Positions 58,492 to 64,000 of a DNA stretch of 64,000 nt are shown piece by piece (within the stretch, counting starts at the first letter, position 1; each line of letters starts with the position of its first letter). The notes under the pieces are model-generated. The model was not told the DNA's origin. It was given only the letters and a program-made list of their open reading frames with translations, and did no database searches. This stretch comes from Bradyrhizobium sp. sBnM-33 (GTDB taxonomy: Bacteria > Pseudomonadota > Alphaproteobacteria > Rhizobiales > Xanthobacteraceae). The stretch covers positions 2,542,001-2,606,000 of the forward strand of contig NZ_CP136624.1 in NCBI RefSeq assembly GCF_032917945.1. Direction: 5' to 3'. Made by a program: the position numbers and the translations under genes.

Positions 58492-59481
58492 ATGTTTGTT
58501 GGCGGCTCGATGAACGGCCGGTTCATTGTTTCTCGACGACGTACTGGTTTCGGTGATTGCCTGTGGTCCCTGGCGTCAGCCTGGCGCTATGCGCAGCGGA
58601 CGGGGCGGACTCTAGCCATTGATTGGCGTGGCTCCTGTTATCTCAATCAACCCTTCACGAACGCCTTTCCGGTGTTCTTCGAGCCAATTCAAGACATCGC
58701 GGGCGTACGGGTCATCTGCGATGACGAGATCAACCAGCTCTCATTCCCGGGTCCTTTCTTCCCGTCATGGTGGAATAAGCCATCGATCGACTGCGTTTAC
58801 CGCCCAGATGAACAGATTTTCCGAGAACGTGATGAGCTGAGTGAGCTTTTCCAAGCCGAACAAGATAGTGAAGCCAACACCGTGGTGTGTGATGCTTGTT
58901 TGATGTGGCGTTGCGATCAGGATGCCGAACGACAAATATTCCGGAGCATCAAACCAAGGCCCGAAATTCAAGCTCGGATTGACGCCCTATATCAAGAGCA
59001 CTTTGAAGGGCGCAATATAATCGGGGTTCATGTTCGGCACGGCAACGGCGAAGATATAATGGGGCACACGCCCTACTGGGCCGATGCGGAGCTCGCCTTG
59101 CGGCAGGTATGCACTGCCATTGATACGGCCAAAGCGTTACCACATCCAGGACCTGTGAGGGTATTGTTGTGTACGGACAGCGCGCAGGTGCTTGACAAGC
59201 TGTCGGGTGTGTTTCCCGATCTTTTCACGATCCCAAAACGCTTCCAGGCGGATCAGGCCGGGCCATTACATGGTGCAGCACTGGGAGTCGACGGCGGGAT
59301 CTCCGCCCTCATCGAGATGTATCTCCTCGGGCGATGCGATACTGTGATTCGCTTTCCGCCGACTAGCGCCTTCACCCGCTATGCCCGCGTCTTCGCGCCA
59401 CGCGTTATTGAGTTCGATTTGAACGATCCGAGTCGTTTGATCTTGATTGATGAATCCTCCGAACATCTCCTGGCTTTATGA
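58492..59481 (+). CDS. nodZ: NodZ alpha-1,6-fucosyltransferase
   Basis: I chose ATG 58492 (MFVGGSMNGRFIVSRRRTGF) because GAGGAAA lies upstream; ATG 58510 is also possible. The protein of about 329 residues contains RRRTGFGDCLWSLASAWRYA, RTLAIDWRGSCYLNQPFTNA, FPSWWNKPSIDCVYRPDEQI, NIIGVHVRHGNGEDIMGHTP and RFPPTSAFTRYARVF, all typical of NodZ. It transfers L-fucose from GDP-fucose to C6 of the reducing-end GlcNAc. HVRHGNGE is the GDP-fucose site. Degraded IS sequence begins at its stop. Confidence 0.95.
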   Translation: MFVGGSMNGRFIVSRRRTGFGDCLWSLASAWRYAQRTGRTLAIDWRGSCYLNQPFTNAFPVFFEPIQDIAGVRVICDDEINQLSFPGPFFPSWWNKPSIDCVYRPDEQIFRERDELSELFQAEQDSEANTVVCDACLMWRCDQDAERQIFRSIKPRPEIQARIDALYQEHFEGRNIIGVHVRHGNGEDIMGHTPYWADAELALRQVCTAIDTAKALPHPGPVRVLLCTDSAQVLDKLSGVFPDLFTIPKRFQADQAGPLHGAALGVDGGISALIEMYLLGRCDTVIRFPPTSAFTRYARVFAPRVIEFDLNDPSRLILIDESSEHLLAL

Positions 59482-60090
59482 AACTTGCAACCCGCACCCT
59501 CGTCGATCATATCGGCGCGCGCTTCGCATTTGCGCAGCATCGCCGTTCGTCCTGTCGGATGTCGTTTTTCGTAAGGTTCAGAAACTGCGACAAAGAACGT
59601 CGTCGCACTATCGCGATCGAGCAGCCGATCACGGTTCTTGTAGAACACGGTGGCATCCCATACCGAACCATCGATCGACAGTCCGACAAATTAGCGGAAC
59701 AAAAGATTGTGGTCGAGCTGCTCGATCAACTGCCGCTCAGATCGCACCGTGTAGAACAGAACGCTTCCAGCAGCAGAGCCCGCAAAGAGCCGCTCGGGCG
59801 GGATCGACCAGCGGCTTCCCGGCGTAAAGCCTCCGGAAGTCTCGCGACAGGTCCTTCAGCGCTGCCTCAATCAGTTCGCGGATCGCCCGCAAGGGGAACG
59901 CGCTGCTCCAAACCGCTCGTAGCTGAATGCCTTCCGCCCGCTGGTCTTGCCCTCGGATAAAGCCATACGTTTGCCGCCCGCAACGTCTCGATGGCCGCAT
60001 CCAGCGGCTCGATCGGCCTCGGACAGCGTGAGCGCCTGTTCGAACTTAGCCGCTATCGAATTCGCCAAGCGCAAATTCTCCTCCATGTTG
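59482..60090 (-). pseudogene. Degenerate IS5-family transposase remnant
   Basis: Minus-strand pieces in several frames read AIRELIEAALKDLSRDFRRL, YAGKPLVDPARAALCGL and KNRDRLLDRDSATTFFVAVS. They correspond to the start and middle of an IS5-type transposase of the same broad type as at 28 kb. Frameshifts and stops are frequent and the C-terminal half is missing. Confidence 0.65.
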
Positions 60091-60097
60091 GGCTCGG

Positions 60098-61177
60098 CTA
60101 GATGTTGCCGTTCCGAACCATGGAGGGGTCGAAAGCCGAGGAGGAGTTCTCTTCAGCTTGCCAGACAATACTGTTTGGCGCACCGTTTCCGCCAGATGCC
60201 GCACCAGGTCCTCGCTGGGCGCGTTGCAAATCCCAGCAGGTTTGAAATACCTGACGATATTGTTCGGTTACGGCCCGACCTCTGTCCACGATCCCAGCTT
60301 GCTGAACGTGCCGAAGTTCCTGCTCATAACCGAGCTCAATCAAAAGCTCGGCGCCGATTGCATCCGTTATTGCTTGCATCTCTTGAATGCTCAGTTCGGT
60401 TTGCAAAGTGTAGACTGAGCGATCATCGACTGCCTTTCTCTCGAGGATTTTTCGATCCCCGAAGCGACTGGACCGAAGATATTCCGGCTGCTCCATCGTC
60501 GCCGATGTAATGCCCGTTGGATCGTAGCCGAGGCCAGCGATCACGCGCGGGATTTCCTCGTCGGGGTCCGCCACCAAAAGTTCGTACCGCACCACCTGCG
60601 TCTGCCGCCGACTGCGGTGCGCGGCGAGCGCAGGTAGGCCCAGAACGAGATCGGCGAGAGAAGATGCGATGTCGGGAGGCAGAATGAGCACTAGATTGGA
60701 GAGATCAGATAGGCTGGCGGGCGGCCAGCTTTCTGGCACGAGCGGGATGCCCCATGTCGATTTCAGTGAAGCGGCAACAGCGTAGGGATTACGCAATAGA
60801 AGGATGTGTGGCGCTTCTGGATAGAGAGAATCCAAAAAATCGAGGACCATCCAATAACGCGGCGTCTTGTCTACGAAAGTACGCTTGCCCGCTGCTGCCA
60901 AATATTGGCCGTAAGCCGCATCAGCAAAAGCGCGACTGACGATAGTACGATCGATTCGGCCCGAAAAATCGGATGTTGCGTCCTGAATCAGTGATGCCCC
61001 CGCTGGGTGACGGTGATCCACCGTGCCAAATGCCTCAAGTGCCAGCATCAACCAGGGCTCAGGCGGCGCCACAATGTCTGGGTGCTGCTGGAGCAAATGC
61101 GACAGCAGCGTCGTCCCCGACCGGGGGAGGCCGAGGAGAAAGCAGACCGCAGGCAAATCGTTGGCATCTCGGCTCAT
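60098..61177 (-). CDS. PAPS-dependent sulfotransferase of the nod regulon (NoeE-like candidate)
   Basis: The 359-residue protein has the two PAPS-binding motifs of sulfotransferases, VCFLLGLPRSGTTLLSHLLQ (5' phosphosulfate loop) and HILLLRNPYAVAASLKSTWG (3' phosphate site), and a middle segment RTFVDKTPRYWMVLDFLDSL. A nod box lies on the same strand about 550 bases upstream, so it should respond to NodD. With nodZ present, sulfation of the fucose residue (NoeE role) is likely, but a NodH-like or other acceptor is possible. The protein is shorter than the NGR234 NoeE of about 420 residues, as I recall it. The frame is intact. Confidence 0.75.
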   Translation of the reverse strand: MSRDANDLPAVCFLLGLPRSGTTLLSHLLQQHPDIVAPPEPWLMLALEAFGTVDHRHPAGASLIQDATSDFSGRIDRTIVSRAFADAAYGQYLAAAGKRTFVDKTPRYWMVLDFLDSLYPEAPHILLLRNPYAVAASLKSTWGIPLVPESWPPASLSDLSNLVLILPPDIASSLADLVLGLPALAAHRSRRQTQVVRYELLVADPDEEIPRVIAGLGYDPTGITSATMEQPEYLRSSRFGDRKILERKAVDDRSVYTLQTELSIQEMQAITDAIGAELLIELGYEQELRHVQQAGIVDRGRAVTEQYRQVFQTCWDLQRAQRGPGAASGGNGAPNSIVWQAEENSSSAFDPSMVRNGNI

Positions 61178-61724
61178 GATTCCAACCCCTTATGCCTGGT
61201 CAAAGCGAGCGGCCGCCCGAGACCTCCCTTTGTCTGGTTGAAAGAAATAACGGCAGCCGTGCTGTTCCATATGTGACCGCGTGCGCAGCATCGTGACATG
61301 AGGAGGACTTTCGCCTGCATCTTCTGCATGATCTGAGAGCTATGGAATTCGATCCATTTGGCCGGATCGCAGAAGCATTTGCGCCTGCAATCGGCAGCTC
61401 CCGATTGCTCGCAAAGCAAAGGCGAAGTCGAGAGTTGGTTCAATTGTACGTAGATAGGCGGGTGATACAAAAAATGTTAGAAAAGCTATACGGAGGTTTA
61501 TCGTTGGTAAGCGCTTACGCGACGCGGGGGGACGCTTGTAGCGTTGAGCCGGCGCGGTGCAGCTTGCGCGGCCGCCGGAGAAGGTGGCCGCAATGGGCAT
61601 GCGCCTCGGTTGATGCTCGCCCCTGCACCTGAGAAATCTTCTCAGAGCCATGGTGAAGATCGATAGCCATTTTGGATGCCTGAATTCAATTCCTCCAGTT
61701 GATTTCTTGCTATCCGTTTCTTCC
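61178..61724 (-). other. Leader between the second nod box and the sulfotransferase
   Basis: The minus strand holds a 128-codon frame (61726-61340) that I do not consider convincing. The stretch is homologous over about 380 bases to the leader after the first nod box (48443-48840). Shared blocks include GCGCATGCCCATTG and GAGCTGCCGATTGCAGGCGC. This points to a duplicated nod-box-plus-leader unit. Confidence 0.6.
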
Positions 61725-61771
61725 ACTTGGTAAAATCGATTGTTTTGATGGAATGCATCAACGCCGGATAA
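61725..61771 (-). promoter_or_regulatory. Second nod box, upstream of the sulfotransferase
   Basis: Read on the minus strand the site ends AACAATCGATTTTACCAAGT, preceded by GATGCATTCCATCAA, matching the nod-box 3' block perfectly and the 5' block more weakly. It is oriented towards the sulfotransferase gene. Confidence 0.85.
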
Positions 61772-61895
61772 GTCCGGATCATGCGTTCAGGGCCTCGATC
61801 TTCTAAATCTGCTCGTCGCGCTCGATGTATCCCTTCGGTGGCGGCCGCTTTGTGAAGTTCGGTCGTCTTTCTGAGGATGTGAACTTTAAGTCTAG

Positions 61896-63362
61896 GAGCC
61901 TGTCCGAGTAATCGGATTTTTCTCGACGAAGAACAAGCGTCGTGATTCAAACGGTGGATGAGCAAGACATTTCGTCCTTGGGACGTTGATCAGGTTTGGC
62001 TGCTGCCGCCATCGATCCAGGATTTGGTGCCTTCCGGGCACACGGCCCACTTTGTGCGGGACACGGTTCGCACCGGCTTGGACCTGTCGCGGATCATGGA
62101 TGTCTACGACGAGGAGCGCGGCTTTCCGCCCTATCATCCTGGCATGATGGTAGCGCTGCTGCTTTATGCGTACAGCCAGGGGATCTACTCGTCGCGCAAG
62201 ATCGCACGGGGCTGCGAGGAGCGGCTGGATTTTGCGGCTGTAACGGGGATGCAGCGTCCGGACTTCCGCACGATCAGCGAGTTCCGCAAGCGGCATTTGG
62301 CTGCGCTCTCCGGATTGTTCCGGCAGGTTCTTGCGCTGTGTCGCGCGGCGGGGCTCGTGAAGCTTGGCCACGTGGCGCTCGACGGCACCAAGATCAAGGC
62401 CAATGCCGGGATCAACAAGGCGATGAGCTATGGCCGGATGAAAGAGGCCGAGCCGAGGCTTGCGGCGGAGGTCGAGGGCTGGCTGGCCCAGGCCGCCCAA
62501 GCCGACAAGGCTGAGGATCGTCAGCTCGGAGCCTCGAAGCGTGGCGACGAAATGCCCGAGTGGATGGCCAACAAAGAGAAGCGGCTGGAGAAGATCCGGA
62601 CCGCCAAGGCTGCGCTGGAAGCTGAAGCCAAAGCCAAAGCGGCCTCGAAGCCGGGCGACGACCGCTCCGGCGACGGCGGCAAGGGCCGGCCGGGACGCAA
62701 GTCCAAGCCCGTCACGGCAGAGCCGAGCGACAAGGCGCAGCGCAACTTCACCGATCCCGACAGCCGCGTGATGCCGACCAAAAACGGCTTCATCCAGGGC
62801 TACAACGCACAGGCCGCCGTCGATGGCGCCCATCAGATCATCGTGGCGCACACGCTGACCAACTCGCCAAGCGATCAGGCGCAGCTTGCGCCATTGCTCG
62901 ATGCCATCAAAGCCAATCTCGGGAAGAACCCGGATGAAGCGTCGGCCGATGCAGGCTATTGCTCGCAAGCCAATCTTCGCACGCTCATTCGACGCCGGAT
63001 CGAGGGTACGTCGCCACCGGACGGCAAAAGCACGGCACCAAGGCGGCCACGACAAAAAGAAAGCTCAAATCCGGCACGCTCGTCGCCAGAATGAGCACAA
63101 AGCTCAAGCGCGCAGGCTATCGAAGCCGATATCGATTGCGAAAACAGATCGCCGAGCCCGTCTTCGGTCAGATCAAGCAGGCAAGAGGCTTCCGCCAGTT
63201 CCTCCTGCGCAGCATCGACAAGGTCAAAGCCGAATGGGCCATGATCTGCATCGCCCACAACCTCGCAAAACTCGCCGCCGCACGCTGAGGAGAACCTGTC
63301 TCCCCAAAAAAAGCTTCAGAACCCGCTTCGCTTAATCCTAAGTCCATTATAGGGACAGGCTC
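61896..63362 (+). mobile_element. IS1182-type element with clear ends (copy 2)
   Basis: The ends GAGCCTGTCC (61896-61905) and GGACAGGCTC (63353-63362) are perfect inverted repeats, and CTAG flanks both sides (61892-61895 and 63363-63366). The flanking CTAG may be a 4-base target duplication. The element is 1467 bases long. Confidence 0.88.
61958..63288 (+). pseudogene. IS1182 transposase, single frameshift
   Basis: The frame from ATG 61958 reads SKTFRPWDVDQVWLLPPSIQ, YDEERGFPPYHPGMMVALLL, VALDGTKIKANAGINKAMSY (first Asp), GFIQGYNAQAAVDGAHQIIV and EASADAGYCSQANLRTLIRR (second Asp). Near 63005 a base is missing, and the C-terminal part (STKLKRAGYRSRYRLRKQIA, EPVFGQIKQARGFRQFLLRS, with the Glu) continues in another frame to 63288. 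Apart from this the gene is complete. Confidence 0.85.
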
Positions 63363-63391
63363 CTAGCTTTGAGGTCATATTCGAATGCTGG

Positions 63392-63680
63392 TGAAGGTAT
63401 TGGGCGCCGCTCGCGTTTGCCCGTGCAAAAGCCTCGGAAGACGAAGCTCTGATCGCCCAGCAGAAGCTTAGGATCGCCAAGCTCCAGCGCCAGATCTACG
63501 GCCATCGATCGGAGCGATCATCGCGGCTGATCGACCCAGTTGGCGCGCTGACCTTCGAAGAGCTGGAAATTGGCGCCACTGAAGACGAGCTGTCTGCGGA
63601 GCAGGCTGTAGCCAAGACGACGAGTGTGCGCGGATTTTACGCGAAAGGCGTCCCGAACGCCAGATCGTCGCCAGTTTTTC
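63392..63680 (+). pseudogene. IS66-family transposase (TnpC) N-terminal fragment
   Basis: The plus frame reads FARAKASEDEALIAQQKLRI, AKLQRQIYGHRSERSSRLID and LTFEELEIGATEDELSAEQA, the N-terminal coiled-coil region of IS66 TnpC. It breaks after TTSVRGFYAKG, where a frameshift follows. The zinc-finger and DDE parts are absent. Confidence 0.75.
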
Positions 63681-64000
63681 TTCAGTGGACCCCACTGACG
63701 CTGCAGCTTCGAGAGACGTCGATGGGCTTCCATCGACGCATTATGAGTCTTCCGAGACTCGTCAGTTTATGGACAGCTAAGTCTTATAGCATTGAGATAC
63801 TGTCTATCTGGACTGAGAAGTCCGGCTTGATCTGCTGCAGAGGAGAAGGGGATGTATTGCTTTAACGAAACAACCCTAAACCCTTTCGTTAACCGTAGAT
63901 TCCGTCCCGACGTACTGGTCTTGCTGCAACTGCCCTGTGGGCGAATGGCGCAGCGTGTTAACCGCGCTCCGTGATCGCCTGCTTCGTCGGTCGGTGATCA
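63681..64000. other. Right-edge stretch without recognised features
   Basis: I see no supported gene or RNA in the last 320 bases. A short plus-strand frame up to 63865 has no motif and is probably chance. Confidence 0.4.

Noticed and set aside
61892..63055. 387-codon open frame on the minus strand
   Set aside because: It is the antisense of the IS1182 transposase and extends over its inverted repeat.

Overview
The window is almost certainly part of the symbiosis island of a Bradyrhizobium strain. The evidence is a complete nodABCSUIJ-nolO-nodZ operon behind a canonical nod box, a divergent nodD1 with a second nodD, a NolA-type MerR regulator, a nod-box-linked sulfotransferase, and a very high load of insertion-sequence remnants and broken genes. 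No rRNA, tRNA or CRISPR array was seen.

Layout. 1-8.4 kb: the 3' end of an unidentified gene, an intact type III polyketide synthase, then debris (a broken outer-membrane protein, IS3 remnant, a toxin-antitoxin pair with a disabled second gene, a truncated DUF2971 gene, a broken integrase, and an IS630 inserted in an ISNCY transposase). 8.6-13.2 kb: an intact cassette that looks like a bacterial ubiquitin-like conjugation system: a papain/C39-like cysteine peptidase and a small partner, a divergent XRE repressor, then a tandem ubiquitin-like protein, an E2-like protein and a JAB-E1 fusion with 1-base or short spacings. 13.4-17.1 kb: an IS5-type element split by an IS110 element, plus integrase and YhaN-like remnants. 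17.1-27.6 kb: a probable NifA/sigma-54 controlled operon that ends in a 2601-residue two-module NRPS with an N-terminal formyltransferase domain and a terminal thioesterase. 27.7-34.9 kb: IS110, IS5, IS701 and IS1182 copies and the ruins of a defence island (TIR, nuclease-like, AbiE pair, TrlF-like). 35.5-42.8 kb: small unknown genes and metabolic genes, several of them frameshifted (methionine gamma-lyase-like, HisC-like), plus a luciferase-like monooxygenase and a periplasmic amino-acid-binding protein. 43-61.8 kb: the nodulation region. 61.9-64 kb: an IS1182 copy with clear ends and an IS66 remnant.

How the parts work together. NodD1 (and NodD2) act on the nod box before nodA; NodA, NodB and NodC build the acylated chitin-oligomer backbone, NodS N-methylates it, NodU and NolO carbamoylate it, NodZ fucosylates it, and NodI/NodJ export it. 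A second nod box with a homologous leader precedes the sulfotransferase, so the sulfate step probably belongs to the same regulon. Three near-identical MerR-type promoters (19-bp spacer) lie before nolA, before nodD2 and in the 43.2 kb region, which fits the known NolA-to-nodD2 regulatory link. The NRPS operon carries a -24/-12 promoter and a TGT-N10-ACA activator site, which suggests that its unknown peptide is made in the nitrogen-fixing nodule. The two systems most worth follow-up are the ubiquitin-like cassette with its peptidase and the NifA-type NRPS operon.
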